Source of the DNA: Ruoffia tabacinasalis | Lineage (GTDB): Bacteria; Bacillota; Bacilli; Lactobacillales; Aerococcaceae | Reading direction: 5' to 3' | NCBI RefSeq assembly: GCF_005864045.1 | Contig: NZ_VBSP01000002.1 | Span: forward strand, 1-64,000 | Length of the DNA stretch: 64,000 nt | Shown: one piece after another, positions 38,026 through 46,723 of the stretch | Numbering within the stretch: the stretch's first letter is position 1 | Layout of the letters: every line of letters begins with the position of its first letter | Notes under the pieces: model-generated | The model's database searches: none | Seen by the model: the letters and a program-made list of their open reading frames with translations, nothing else | What the model was told of the DNA's origin: nothing | Translations under genes and position numbers: made by a program

Positions 38026-38055
38026 ATTATACTGAAATCCCTTTCAGTGTGGTAA
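38026..38055 (-). promoter_or_regulatory. Promoter of the anmK operon with an operator-like dyad
   Basis: -35 TTACCA and -10 TATAAT are 18 bases apart on the minus strand. Most of the spacer is the perfect dyad CTGAAA-TCCC-TTTCAG (38032-38047), whose TGAAA half-site resembles the TGAAAT repeats before the two PTS operons. Confidence 0.68.
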
Positions 38056-38143
38056 TAATATGAGTTATTTTGTAAGCGTGTGAGTGGTCGCTTTGTTAGC
38101 TCTATGATACAATTGATAAAATATAAATTAATAGGAGGATCCA

Positions 38144-39367
38144 ATGTCTAACCAAATTAACAAAAAATACGCCCCACTTTTCGATCCCCTTCGTTTACCT
38201 AATGGAATCGAGATTGCAAACCGTTTCTCATTAAACCCATTAACAACGAACGCATCTTCTCGAGAAGGTTATGTCACTGAGGAAGAAACTCTTTATGCCG
38301 AAAGACGAAGTAAATCTGCGCCCCTACAAATAACTACTGCTGCATATATCGAAGATTATGCGCAATTGTTCGAGTTTGGACCGAGTGTTCGTGATGATAG
38401 TTATATCTATGGATTATCTAAATGGGCCGAAGCTATGAAAAAAGATGGTGCGAAAGCCATACTACAATTAACTCATGCCGGTCGTTTTGCGAAAGTGACA
38501 TTGCGTGATTACGGTGTAGTATACGGACCAAGTCATATGAGTTTAAAAACTCCTGTCGAGCATGAAGTCTTACCTATGTCTAAAAGAAAAATTAACCACG
38601 TGATTCAACAATATGCTGATGCGACACGCCGTGCCATTGAAGCTGGATTTGACGGAGTTGAAATTTCGAATGCTCAGCGTCTTTTACCACAACAGTTCTT
38701 CTCACCTTTCTCAAATGAACGTGATGACGAATACGGTTCTCAAACTTTGGAAAATCGTGCCCGTTTCGGTGTTGAAGTGATGAAAGCTGTTCAAGGTGCT
38801 ATTGATGAGTCTGGTGTTGAAAACTTTATTCTTGGCTTTAGAGGAACTCCTGAGGAAACACGTGGATCTGAAGTTGGTTATACTGTAGATGAGTTTAATC
38901 AATATTTTGACTGGTTATTAGAGGTGTCGGATATTCAATACTATGCGATTGCTAGCTGGGGGCGCGATATTTATAAAGCAACTGCCCGCGCTGGAAAACA
39001 CGAAGGCGAATTAGTTAACAAAGCAGTTTATGATCATATTAATGGACGTGTTCCAGTCATCGCAACAGGTGGGATTAATGATCCCGATAAAGCGTTAGAA
39101 GCTTTAGAAAATGCTGACATGATCGGAATGTCATCCGTGTTTGTTACTGAACCAGATTTTGTTCAAAAGCTAGAAAATGGTAAGGAAGATGATATTGGAC
39201 TTGGCTTTGAATTAGATGAGCTGTCTGACTTGGCAATTCCAAGACGCGCTTTCAAAGATTTAATCGAATTTATGGACTTCGGTGGATCGTTACCTCAAGA
39301 AACGCGCGATGAATTGCGTAAACTGACTGAACAAGACGAAACGAGTTACTTTAAAGAATTCAAATAA
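38144..39367 (+). CDS. NADH-dependent flavin oxidoreductase (Old Yellow Enzyme family)
   Basis: A 407-residue FMN TIM-barrel enzyme that reduces activated double bonds or nitro groups. Seen: PLRLPNGIEIANRFSLNPLT at the N-terminus, ILQLTHAGR, FDGVEISNAQRLLPQQFFSP followed by NERDDEYGS, and phosphate-site VPVIATGGI. The His/Asn pair that usually reads HGAHGYL is replaced by SNAQRLL, as in the YqiG-like subgroup, so substrate use may differ. Ribosome site AGGAGG. It has a single-gene layout with a terminator following. Confidence 0.92.
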   Translation: MSNQINKKYAPLFDPLRLPNGIEIANRFSLNPLTTNASSREGYVTEEETLYAERRSKSAPLQITTAAYIEDYAQLFEFGPSVRDDSYIYGLSKWAEAMKKDGAKAILQLTHAGRFAKVTLRDYGVVYGPSHMSLKTPVEHEVLPMSKRKINHVIQQYADATRRAIEAGFDGVEISNAQRLLPQQFFSPFSNERDDEYGSQTLENRARFGVEVMKAVQGAIDESGVENFILGFRGTPEETRGSEVGYTVDEFNQYFDWLLEVSDIQYYAIASWGRDIYKATARAGKHEGELVNKAVYDHINGRVPVIATGGINDPDKALEALENADMIGMSSVFVTEPDFVQKLENGKEDDIGLGFELDELSDLAIPRRAFKDLIEFMDFGGSLPQETRDELRKLTEQDETSYFKEFK

Positions 39368-39368
39368 A

Positions 39369-39402
39369 AAAACGACTCAATCCGATGCGATTGAGTCGTT
39401 TT
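39369..39402 (+). terminator. Terminator of the flavin oxidoreductase gene
   Basis: An 11-bp stem ACGACTCAATC / GATTGAGTCGT with T5 after it, directly past the stop codon. Confidence 0.92.
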
Positions 39403-39466
39403 TGTGTTTAGGCAGGAAATTTAATGTGATTCCTACTTAATTTGTTGATTTTTTGGGTGGAAGTGA

Positions 39467-39639
39467 CACTTTGAGTTTTCATAGTATCGCTTTTGAGCGG
39501 AAAGCATCACTTTGAGTTTTCATAGTATCGCTTTTGAACGAAAAGCGTCACTTTGAGTTTTCATAGTATCGCTTTTGGGCGAAAAGCGCCACTTTGAGTT
39601 TCCATAGTATCGCTTTTGAGCGAAAAGCATCACTTTGAG
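39467..39639. repeat. 41-bp tandem repeat array A (4 units plus a partial)
   Basis: Four units of exactly 41 bases begin at 39467, 39508, 39549 and 39590, and a 9-base partial unit begins at 39631. Each unit starts CACTTTGAGTTT, has CATAGTAT, then the imperfect palindrome CGCTTTT-n5-AAAAGCG. Units differ at only a few positions, mostly in and after the palindrome loop. The array fills most of the gap between the flavin enzyme terminator and the MacB-like ABC gene. Nothing codes here. Confidence 0.95.
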
Positions 39640-39661
39640 TCGATAAATCCCCATAAACCGA

Positions 39662-42007
39662 TTAATCTGCTCGTAAAGCAATCGCCGCGTCTTTATTGGC
39701 TGCCATTTTAGCAGGAATGTGTCCACCTAGTACAGTTAGGATCGTGCTGATGATTACCAATACGAGTGCGTGTACTGGATCTAGTTGGGCAACATTAGGT
39801 AATTCCGTCAACGATTCGATCACTGAGTTTATTGGGAACGTCAGTAAGTAAGCGACGACGATTCCTATAACATCTGAGAAGACTCCAAGAATTAATGTTT
39901 CAGCATCAAATACGCGTGTGATATCTTTCTTACGAGCACCTAAGGCTTTCAGTACACCAATCTCCTTCGTTCTTTCAAGTACAGACGTGTAAGTAATTAT
40001 ACTAATCATAATCATACTTGTAATTAATGAAATAGCAGCAAAGGCGATTAACACATACGTGATCGCATCCATTAAGCCACCCGTTAATTCTGTCATCGTA
40101 CCAGCTAAGTCAGAGTAAATGATTTTATCTTCATTATCTTTACCTTCATTAAATTCATCAAGATAAGCTAGGACTTCATCTTTAGCTTCGAAGTTGTTTG
40201 GATAAATCATAATTGTATTTGGTATTTCATTGGCACCTAAGAAAGTCATTAATTGATCTTTTGATTCACCTTCTAGAGGTTCGTTCGTCATCACATTAAC
40301 ATCGGAATCTTCCTGTGCTTGAACAACATCAGATTCTTGATTTTCATTCACAACTTTTTGAGCGAGTAAATCACTATATGCAATACCTGGAGCTAATAAG
40401 TCCATTGGTGAGTCTTCTTTAATTCGAAGAACTCCTGACACTGTGATTATTTCATTTAAATCATTATTGTAAACTTCTTCTAAATCTTGGTTTGGTACAT
40501 AATTACCTGTAGGTAACTCTTCATAGTAAGCATTATTATAAACTAAGGCAATTTCAGTTCCGACAATATCTTCAAATGGAATCGCGTCACTTTCCTCTAC
40601 TTCAAATCCTAAATTATTCAAGCCATGTAAGTTCGCTTCGTTATTCTCATCGACAATTAGGACGACTTCATTTTCATTGGTTGGATAATTTCCAGAAAGG
40701 ACATCATAGTTATCTTGTAAAAATGTATTGTTGCCGGAATCTAAGTTATGCGGGAATGTTGAAACTCCAACACCGGTCATACTTGAGACCATATTCATCA
40801 TATCACCGGTGGTTTGATTTTCACTATCAACATTTGAAAATTGAACCACTTGTGGCTCGCCATCAATCTCGCGCATTAAATTCAACTGCGTGCTACGCGC
40901 ATAGTTAATATGTTGACTCAAATCCGGATCAATATTTTCCACGTAATCAATAAATTTTTCATCAATTGGATTAATATGTTGTAAATTCTCTCTCGGATCC
41001 ACATCTGCGACTACTTCTGATGTCTCAGGAAAAGGTTTGCCGCTATCTTGAATATTCGTCAGATTCTCTGCGGATGTATCTTGAGCAATTTGAGAAATCG
41101 TAATCGGAAACTGCGCTAATGTTTCTGCTTGTGTTTGGTCAATTTGCTTTTGGAAACCATTTGATAAAGATAGGACGACTGCTATTCCGATGATTCCGAT
41201 ACTGGATGCAAATGCAGTTAGGAACGTCCGTCCTTTTTTAGTCCAAATATTTTTAAATGATAAGCTTAATGCTGTAAAATAGCTCATCATAGTACGTTTT
41301 AAATTTAATTTATCTGCTTCAACCGTATTGTCATATGGATTTGAGTCCCCCACCATTTGCCCATCGCTAAACTCAATGATTCGGCTAGCATAATTTTCTG
41401 CTAATTCAGGGTTATGTGTGACCATAATCACTAATTTCTCAAGTGATAGTTCTTGAATTAACTCCATAATTTGAATACCAGTATCTGAATCTAATGCCCC
41501 TGTGGGTTCATCACATAGTAAAATATCTGGATCATTTGCTAACGCACGAGCAATGGCTACACGTTGCATTTGTCCTCCGGATAATTGATTTGGTTTTTTA
41601 TTTAAGTGGTCTCCCAAACCTACTCGTCTTAAGGCATCTTCCGCTTTTTGACGTTTTTCCTCTTTCGAAACACCACTCAAAGTCATACCTAATTCCACAT
41701 TATCAGTGATGCCTAGGTGACTAATTAAATTATAACTCTGGAAAACAAAACCAATAGAGTTATTTCGATAAGCGTCCCAATCTGTATCTTTAAAAGATTT
41801 TGTTGATTGTCCATTAATAATCATATCTCCACTATCGTAGCGGTCAAGTCCACCGACCACGTTTAGAAACGTTGTCTTCCCTGAACCACTTGGCCCAAGA
41901 ATTGCTACGAATTCTTTTTGACGAAACGCAACAGATACATCATCTAATGCTTTCGTAACTGTATTTCCTACTTTGTATACTTTTTTGAGATTTTTTAACT
42001 CTAGCAT
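39662..42007 (-). CDS. MacB-like ABC protein (ATPase fused to FtsX-type permease)
   Basis: 781 residues: an ATPase domain (about 1-220) with Walker [10 protein letters not shown], signature LSGGQMQRV and Walker [13 protein letters not shown], then a permease half (about 245-781) with one membrane helix at 265-285, a large outer domain of about 330 residues, and three more helices, with the FtsX block [19 protein letters not shown]. These proteins act as mechanotransmission complexes for peptide or drug export or signal sensing rather than as ordinary pumps. The gene ends beside repeat array A and is divergent from the ABC-F gene. Confidence 0.92.
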   Translation of the reverse strand: MLELKNLKKVYKVGNTVTKALDDVSVAFRQKEFVAILGPSGSGKTTFLNVVGGLDRYDSGDMIINGQSTKSFKDTDWDAYRNNSIGFVFQSYNLISHLGITDNVELGMTLSGVSKEEKRQKAEDALRRVGLGDHLNKKPNQLSGGQMQRVAIARALANDPDILLCDEPTGALDSDTGIQIMELIQELSLEKLVIMVTHNPELAENYASRIIEFSDGQMVGDSNPYDNTVEADKLNLKRTMMSYFTALSLSFKNIWTKKGRTFLTAFASSIGIIGIAVVLSLSNGFQKQIDQTQAETLAQFPITISQIAQDTSAENLTNIQDSGKPFPETSEVVADVDPRENLQHINPIDEKFIDYVENIDPDLSQHINYARSTQLNLMREIDGEPQVVQFSNVDSENQTTGDMMNMVSSMTGVGVSTFPHNLDSGNNTFLQDNYDVLSGNYPTNENEVVLIVDENNEANLHGLNNLGFEVEESDAIPFEDIVGTEIALVYNNAYYEELPTGNYVPNQDLEEVYNNDLNEIITVSGVLRIKEDSPMDLLAPGIAYSDLLAQKVVNENQESDVVQAQEDSDVNVMTNEPLEGESKDQLMTFLGANEIPNTIMIYPNNFEAKDEVLAYLDEFNEGKDNEDKIIYSDLAGTMTELTGGLMDAITYVLIAFAAISLITSMIMISIITYTSVLERTKEIGVLKALGARKKDITRVFDAETLILGVFSDVIGIVVAYLLTFPINSVIESLTELPNVAQLDPVHALVLVIISTILTVLGGHIPAKMAANKDAAIALRAD

Positions 42008-42171
42008 ACTTCACTTCCTTTATATATATTTTAAGATTGAATTTATGTCCACCTTTTACTTTACCACTGATTTATTGACTCTACATTAATTAATCCCTTT
42101 TTAAGAAAATATTTGTAAAAAATCTGACTTTGTGGTACATTTTGAATAATAAAAAGATAGGTGGTGTACAA

Positions 42172-42186
42172 ATGATTATTATCTAA
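42172..42186 (+). CDS. Four-codon leader peptide MIII before the ABC-F gene
   Basis: ATG ATT ATT ATC TAA, preceded by AGGTGG ten bases upstream. It lies about 185 bases ahead of an ABC-F gene, with an antiterminator-like pairing and a terminator in between. Short leader peptides of this type drive ribosome-stalling attenuation of antibiotic-resistance ABC-F genes such as vmlR and msrD. That it is translated is inferred from position and ribosome site. Confidence 0.6.
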   Translation: MIII

Positions 42187-42194
42187 AAAAGCAG

Positions 42195-42351
42195 CTTTAG
42201 GAAAATAGACACACAAGGTTTATTTTTTGCGGTCTTTTTTAGATGATAATTGTGCATCCTACAGGCTTTTTTGGTATACCAAACTGCCTACTAATATGCC
42301 CTTTCCTAAAAACGGCCGTGCTGCAATCTCATTGTAGTCGGCCGTTTTTTT
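42195..42351 (+). promoter_or_regulatory. Attenuator region of the ABC-F gene
   Basis: A terminator (AAACGGCCG / CGGCCGTTT, 42309-42350, followed by T) lies 20 bases before the start codon. Its 5' flank TTTCCTAAA (42302-42310) can pair with TTTAGGAAA (42196-42204) just after the leader peptide, and AAAAAAGC (42185-42192) can pair with GCTTTTTT (42265-42272). A perfect palindrome TTGGTATACCAA lies at 42271-42282. Alternative pairings next to a leader peptide fit ribosome-mediated attenuation. Confidence 0.7.
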
Positions 42352-42370
42352 GAATATGAGGTGAATATTT

Positions 42371-43912
42371 ATGTTACAAATTAAAAATTTAACTATACGA
42401 CATCGATATGATTTATCGATTTTAATGGAAAATGTCAACTTCGTGGTGAATTCGGGTGATAAACTCGCGATTATTGGACAAGAAGGTAATGGTAAATCAA
42501 CATTGCTGCACTATATCTTACAACAAAATCACATCCACAGTTACTTAGATATTTCTGGTGAGCTGGTCAATGAGTTTAGTAAAGTAGGCTATCTACCACA
42601 AGCTCTACCGGAAGAATTATTACAAGAAGAGATCGAATCATTTTTCTTTGCGGATATAGACGTCGCAACACTTGATTACACTGAATTATATAAATACGGG
42701 AGTCAACTTGCCTTTGATATTGACAGACTATACTCCCAGCAAACACTGAAATCACTTTCTGGTGGCGAACGCATTAAAGTTCAACTTCTTAAATTGCTCA
42801 TGATCGGCTGTGATTTATTACTATTAGATGAACCATCCAATGATTTAGATATCGAAACTTTGAATTGGTTGACGAATTTTATAAAAAATACAACACAAAC
42901 GGTCATCTTTATCTCCCATGATGAAGCCCTGTTGGAAGAAACTGCTACAAGTGTCTTGCATCTTGAAAGATTGCAACACAAAGAACGCCCTGTAGCAACC
43001 TTTGCTAACCTACCTTATAGTGAATACATTGGCCAAAAAGAATCTAAGTTTAATCAACAAATGAAAATTTCTTTGAAGCAGCGCGAAGAACACGACAAAA
43101 AGATGGCGCGACACCATCGCATCGAACAAAGCGTGACTCAACAGTTAAGAGCTGCGCATGATGCAACCGCTGGTAGATTACTTGCTAAGAAAATGAAAGC
43201 AGTCAAATCTACGGGGAATCGATATGACCGGGAAACTGAAAATTTTGACGAAGTCCCAATAAAAGAAGATCCCATTGATATTCGCTTTTCGAATACCCAG
43301 CCTGTTCCACATGGTAAACAAATTCTTCATCTATATAATGAAACGATTGATATTGATGGCGATGTTTTAACCAAAAATCTGGAACTGACTGTAAATGGTT
43401 CTGACAAGATCGGAATTATCGGGCAAAATGGTATCGGAAAAAGTACATTCTTAAAGAAAATCGAGCAAAAATTAGCGAATACTGAAGCAGTAAAAGTTGG
43501 CTATATGCCACAAAATTATGATGACATCCTTTCACCCGAAGATACCCCAATTAGTTTCTTAAGTGAAACTGGATCGGCTGAAGAAAGAACACAAATTATG
43601 ACTTACTTAGGCAGCATGAAGTTTCTGCCTGATGAAATGTCGCATTCTATCAACGCCCTTTCTGGTGGCCAAAGAGCAAAACTTTTCTTACTAAAATTTG
43701 ATCTACAGAGACAAAATGTTTTGTTATTAGATGAGCCGTCAAGAAACTTTTCACCCACATCGCAGGGTGAATTAAGACAGGTCTTTAAGGACTTTCCTGG
43801 CGTAATCATCACAGTGTCGCATGACCGGCGCTTTTTACAAGCTGTATGTAATCGAATTGTTGAATTAACATCAGATGGTTTTGTTGATCGAAGTGATATG
43901 TTTGAGGAGTAG
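42371..43912 (+). CDS. ABC-F family ribosome-associated ATPase (possible antibiotic resistance)
   Basis: A 513-residue protein with two ATPase domains and no membrane part. Walker A sites GQEGNGKST (36-44) and GQNGIGKST (351-359), signatures LSGGE (129-133) and LSGGQ (430-434), Walker B LLLLDEP (149-155) and LLLDEPS, joined by a charged linker (about 190-300) that would reach the ribosomal tRNA site. The last motif reads DEPSRNFSPTSQ, seen in the Lsa/VmlR-like resistance groups. ABC-F proteins displace macrolides, lincosamides, streptogramins or pleuromutilins from the ribosome. A leader peptide and attenuator upstream support a resistance role over a housekeeping one. Not tested. Confidence 0.88.
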   Translation: MLQIKNLTIRHRYDLSILMENVNFVVNSGDKLAIIGQEGNGKSTLLHYILQQNHIHSYLDISGELVNEFSKVGYLPQALPEELLQEEIESFFFADIDVATLDYTELYKYGSQLAFDIDRLYSQQTLKSLSGGERIKVQLLKLLMIGCDLLLLDEPSNDLDIETLNWLTNFIKNTTQTVIFISHDEALLEETATSVLHLERLQHKERPVATFANLPYSEYIGQKESKFNQQMKISLKQREEHDKKMARHHRIEQSVTQQLRAAHDATAGRLLAKKMKAVKSTGNRYDRETENFDEVPIKEDPIDIRFSNTQPVPHGKQILHLYNETIDIDGDVLTKNLELTVNGSDKIGIIGQNGIGKSTFLKKIEQKLANTEAVKVGYMPQNYDDILSPEDTPISFLSETGSAEERTQIMTYLGSMKFLPDEMSHSINALSGGQRAKLFLLKFDLQRQNVLLLDEPSRNFSPTSQGELRQVFKDFPGVIITVSHDRRFLQAVCNRIVELTSDGFVDRSDMFEE

Positions 43913-44054
43913 ACAACTTTGATTAGTCTTCATAAGCTTTTGGGTTCTATATATGAGTCTGCTTAAATTTTTTCAGAATGAAATGAGCCCACGAATGAAA
44001 TGGACATGTCTCTGGTTGTCCACGTTCATAGGACCAGTATATTATGTTAATCAA

Positions 44055-44257
44055 GTATTCGAATTTTTTTCGAGTACTTGATTACGGCTAATCGTGCACT
44101 CGAATTCTTTTCGAATGCTTGATTACGACTAAACATGCACTCGAATTCTTTTTGAGTGCTTGATTACGACTAATCGTGCACTCGAATTCTTTTCGAATGC
44201 TTGATTACGACTAAACATGCACTCGAATTCTTTTTCGAATGCTTGATTACGGCATTT
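44055..44257. repeat. 41-bp tandem repeat array B (five units)
   Basis: Units begin at 44055, 44096, 44137, 44178 and 44219, each exactly 41 bases until the last, which has an extra T and ends early. A unit is a hairpin (GCACTCGAA-n5-TTCGAATGC type) plus CTTGATTACGACTAA. Unit 1 has GTA...TAC where the others have GCA...TGC, a compensatory change that keeps the stem. The sequence is unrelated to array A but the period is the same. The rest of 43913-44295 holds only an imperfect dyad near 44000-44035 and no gene. Confidence 0.93.
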
Positions 44258-44298
44258 ATATTTGATTTAATCAGCAAACCTACTCCTCAAAACAAAGC

Positions 44299-44349
44299 AA
44301 AAAAAATAAGCCAGTTTAGACTTTTAATTCGTCTAAACTGGCTTATTTC
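44299..44349 (-). terminator. Terminator of the truncated host gene
   Basis: A perfect 18-bp stem (44304-44321 with 44331-44348) is followed by an A/T tract that gives T6 or more on the minus strand. It follows the stop codon at 44373. Confidence 0.9.
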
Positions 44350-44372
44350 AATTGATCCTTAATTAATGATAA

Positions 44373-44486
44373 TTAAGCTTCTTGAACTGCAGGGTATACA
44401 GAAACCAAACGATAAATTTTCTCAAGTATTCCAACCTCGGATAACCGCATCAGTTCAATGTTCTGAAATTTACTAACTAGTACTAG
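44373..44486 (-). pseudogene. 3' remnant of a host gene at the prophage junction (possibly STAS domain)
   Basis: A minus-strand frame open from 44486 to a stop at 44373 gives 37 residues including LSEVGILEKIYRLVSVYPAV. Its pattern resembles the last helix and strand of STAS/anti-sigma antagonist domains (LLExTGLDRLFxVYPTLEEA). It is followed by a strong terminator in the same direction, as a real gene end would be. No start or upstream part is present, since phage genes begin just beyond. I read it as the host gene interrupted by prophage integration. The STAS call is tentative. Confidence 0.45.
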
Positions 44487-44510
44487 CTAAGATAAAACTA
44501 AGTGAAATTT

Positions 44511-44547
44511 GCCCCTTAATCGCCCCATTTATCAAGGGGCATTTTTT
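44511..44547 (+). terminator. Terminator-like hairpin at the prophage edge
   Basis: GCCCCTT (44511-44517) pairs with AAGGGGC (44534-44540) and is followed by T6 on the plus strand. It would stop transcription entering the prophage from the left. Confidence 0.55.
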
Positions 44548-44548
44548 G

Positions 44549-44779
44549 TTACTTAAGATACGAGAAAACATACCTGTCGTCCACAACTTTAAAGATAAAA
44601 TAGTGATTACGAGAATCTTTTGATTTGAATGCTGGTAGCTTGAAAAAATTTATTTTATTTGCTGTCATCATATTTTCCAAATTTGTTATGATTGCATATA
44701 ATGGTTCGCGACCTACGTACAACTTATCAAATATTTCACTGAATTTATTAAACTCTGGACCTAACATATCTATTTTCAT
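44549..44779 (-). CDS. Small prophage-edge protein with its own promoter (moron-like)
   Basis: A 76-residue cytoplasmic protein, not recognised. The start is the ATG at 44779 behind GTGAGGTG. More upstream in-frame codons lie before the promoter. It is mixed helix/strand, with FNKFSEIFDKLY, MMTANKINFFKL and a C-terminal HYFIFKVVDDRYVFSYL. It lies past the lysis genes and past the late terminator, with a near-consensus sigma-A promoter of its own. That is the layout of lysogenic-conversion (moron) genes expressed by the resident prophage. Confidence 0.7.
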   Translation of the reverse strand: MKIDMLGPEFNKFSEIFDKLYVGREPLYAIITNLENMMTANKINFFKLPAFKSKDSRNHYFIFKVVDDRYVFSYLK

Positions 44780-44798
44780 AATTATACACCTCACTGTC

Positions 44799-44827
44799 AT
44801 TATACGAACAAGTGTTTGGTTTGTAAA
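44799..44827 (-). promoter_or_regulatory. Promoter of the moron-like gene
   Basis: -35 TTTACA and -10 TATAAT with a 17-base spacer on the minus strand. Confidence 0.85.
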
Positions 44828-44840
44828 TGAATGATTGCAT

Positions 44841-44880
44841 AAAAAAAGCCCCACCTCGCAATGAAGTGGGGTTATTTTTT
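44841..44880 (-). terminator. Late-operon terminator of the prophage
   Basis: CCCCAC / GTGGGG stem with T7 on the minus strand, downstream of the endolysin. It also has T6 on the plus strand. Confidence 0.85.
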
Positions 44881-44960
44881 CAGAGGACTATAATTAGCAC
44901 TCCTATTGATCATATACATATATTGTATAATAAATACACAACCATCTCAAGCTATGTATT

Positions 44961-46426
44961 TTACTTCTTGCCCCACACCCATACAACACCGTCATTATCA
45001 ATATACTCACCTTCTTGAAGTTCTTCGTATTTCTGTTTAACTTCTTCGGGTGTTTCAACTTCGACTGGTTTCAGTTCCCAGCTTCGTTTAGATTCTTCTA
45101 AGTATTCTTCTAATATAATCGAATTGTATTTCTCTAATCTGTACGCCACCTTAGAGTGGTTGCCAGGTTTATCTAACTTGATAACTTCGGAAATTTTATC
45201 CTTAGTACCTAGTAATTCTTTATATTTTGGCGAAGCCAATAGCTGACGTTTAGTCAAATCGGCCCATTGCCAATTAGTATCTAAGGTCACTGTATCGCCC
45301 TTTTTAAGTTCATCAAACGGTAAGCGTGGTTCTTTGTAGTCCTTGAATGGTGTCGTTGCCATACCTTGAGGATTATTCGGATCAACAGGTTTACTTCCAG
45401 CTTTTAACTTAGCCGATAAATCTTTACGATATTGATTTAATTCGGCTACCGAATATCCCGGGCATGACGTTGAGTTATAAGGAATTTCCTTGTGTCCTCG
45501 CATGTCTTGACCGCCTAGGTGTTTCAGCGGTTCACTCATTAGCCATAACGTTAACGCTTCACGTGCTTTAACTTGCGCTGATGTGTAATTGCTCGCCGAA
45601 CTTGCCTCACACGAGATGTGCATAAGTTGCGGGTTTAATCTTCCTGCGCCGTATGTCACAATCTCCAAATCATAGTTCCAATAGATGTTACCTTGTCGGT
45701 CAATGTAATAATGGTAGCCACCAATATCCCAACCATACGTATTTCGCCAATAGCGTTCGTGATTCTTGATGATCGTTGCACCATTGCCTTCGTGTTTAGT
45801 TGCAGTGTAGTGCCATACGATGTTCTTAATTGCACTCACCGAACGTTTAGCATAAGCTCCACTACCCGGATAACCTAAGGCTTGTTTGCGTCTGTCTGTC
45901 ATTTTTGGTCTTGGAAAACTCATTGTATCATTTCCTTTCTTTGTGTCGTACTGCGTTAAGTTATATCTCTCCACTTTATCTATAAGTTTCGTTGCATAAT
46001 TAGGATCACCTGCGTAAGAATACATATCCCCTTTAAATTTCGGCGCCAGATATTTTGCTTCGTCTTTATAATTGGTCGCTTTAATAGCTAGTCCATAAAC
46101 CTTATCCGTCTGTCTAAAAGGTGTTGACGTAAAGAACTCCGCATGATCTTTTATTGAAGCTTCATGCGATGGATATTTTCTAAACTCCGATTCTCTCGCT
46201 CCGCCTACTTCACCCGATACATGTGGTACGCTATCACCTGTCCATGGTGCAGATGCCTTTATCCCAAATCCGTTATTTGATTTAAGTGCAAGTTCCGATG
46301 TAAACATTTGCGATTCCACGATAAGTTGCGCTAAGCGTGTAGCTACTGAAATAGGCGAATCGTATTTTGCACGAGTGGTGCGTATGTTTTTAACTTTTCT
46401 CGTACTTGTTGTTCCGTTAGTACCAT
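44961..46426 (-). pseudogene. Phage endolysin (glucosaminidase plus amidase) broken by one frameshift
   Basis: The start ATG at 46426 with GGAGG upstream gives MVLTEQQVREKLKTYAPLVQ and then a stop 28 codons in. From an A4 run on the minus strand (46365-46368) a shift of one base joins it to the long frame KYDSPISVATRLAQLIVESQMF that ends at 44961. The restored protein has about 488 residues: a GH73 glucosaminidase (E in LIVESQ), an amidase_2/PGRP domain (HYTATKHEGNG, GYHYYIDRQGNIYWNYD, GHKEIPYNSTSCPG) and a C-terminal part with wall-binding look. As it stands the long frame could start only at GTG 46319, losing the first glucosaminidase helix. The shift may be real decay or a base-call error. 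Confidence 0.85.
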
Positions 46427-46456
46427 TTAATTACCTCCATATAAAAAAGAGTGCCA

Positions 46457-46720
46457 TTAGACACTCTTAAAATTATCGTATAACCCACTTGCTCCTAATC
46501 CGCCAATACCGCCCGCTAGAATAGTTTCTGCGAGTGGTAAGTTAAACCCTAAGGCAATCGCTACGCCTATCCCAAAACCAATTACAAGCGATAATAAGGG
46601 GATGTATTTGTTATCTAAGTCTGTAGCTTGTTTAATGACTTCCACGATACCGTTGATGATGAACACTAGCGCTCCAGCAACAATAACGGCATTATCTAAT
46701 ATTTCTATCAATATATTCAC
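46457..46720 (-). CDS. Phage holin
   Basis: An 87-residue membrane protein with two or three hydrophobic segments (about 8-27, 38-58, 64-78) and a short polar tail. It makes pores that release the endolysin. It lies between a coiled-coil membrane protein and the endolysin, the usual lysis cassette order. Confidence 0.85.
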   Translation of the reverse strand: MNILIEILDNAVIVAGALVFIINGIVEVIKQATDLDNKYIPLLSLVIGFGIGVAIALGFNLPLAETILAGGIGGLGASGLYDNFKSV

Positions 46721-46723
46721 TCC

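Noticed and set aside
44000-44035. Imperfect dyad around TGGACA...TGTCCA after the ABC-F gene
   Set aside because: It may be a weak terminator, but there is no T run and no conserved pattern to support a specific call.
39467-44257. Possible CRISPR arrays
   Set aside because: Both arrays are head-to-tail tandem repeats of 41 bp with no unique spacers, and no cas genes are in the window.
44373-44548. A tRNA gene as the phage attachment site
   Set aside because: I looked for cloverleaf arms and a TTCGAnTC loop in this stretch and found none; a protein gene remnant fits better.
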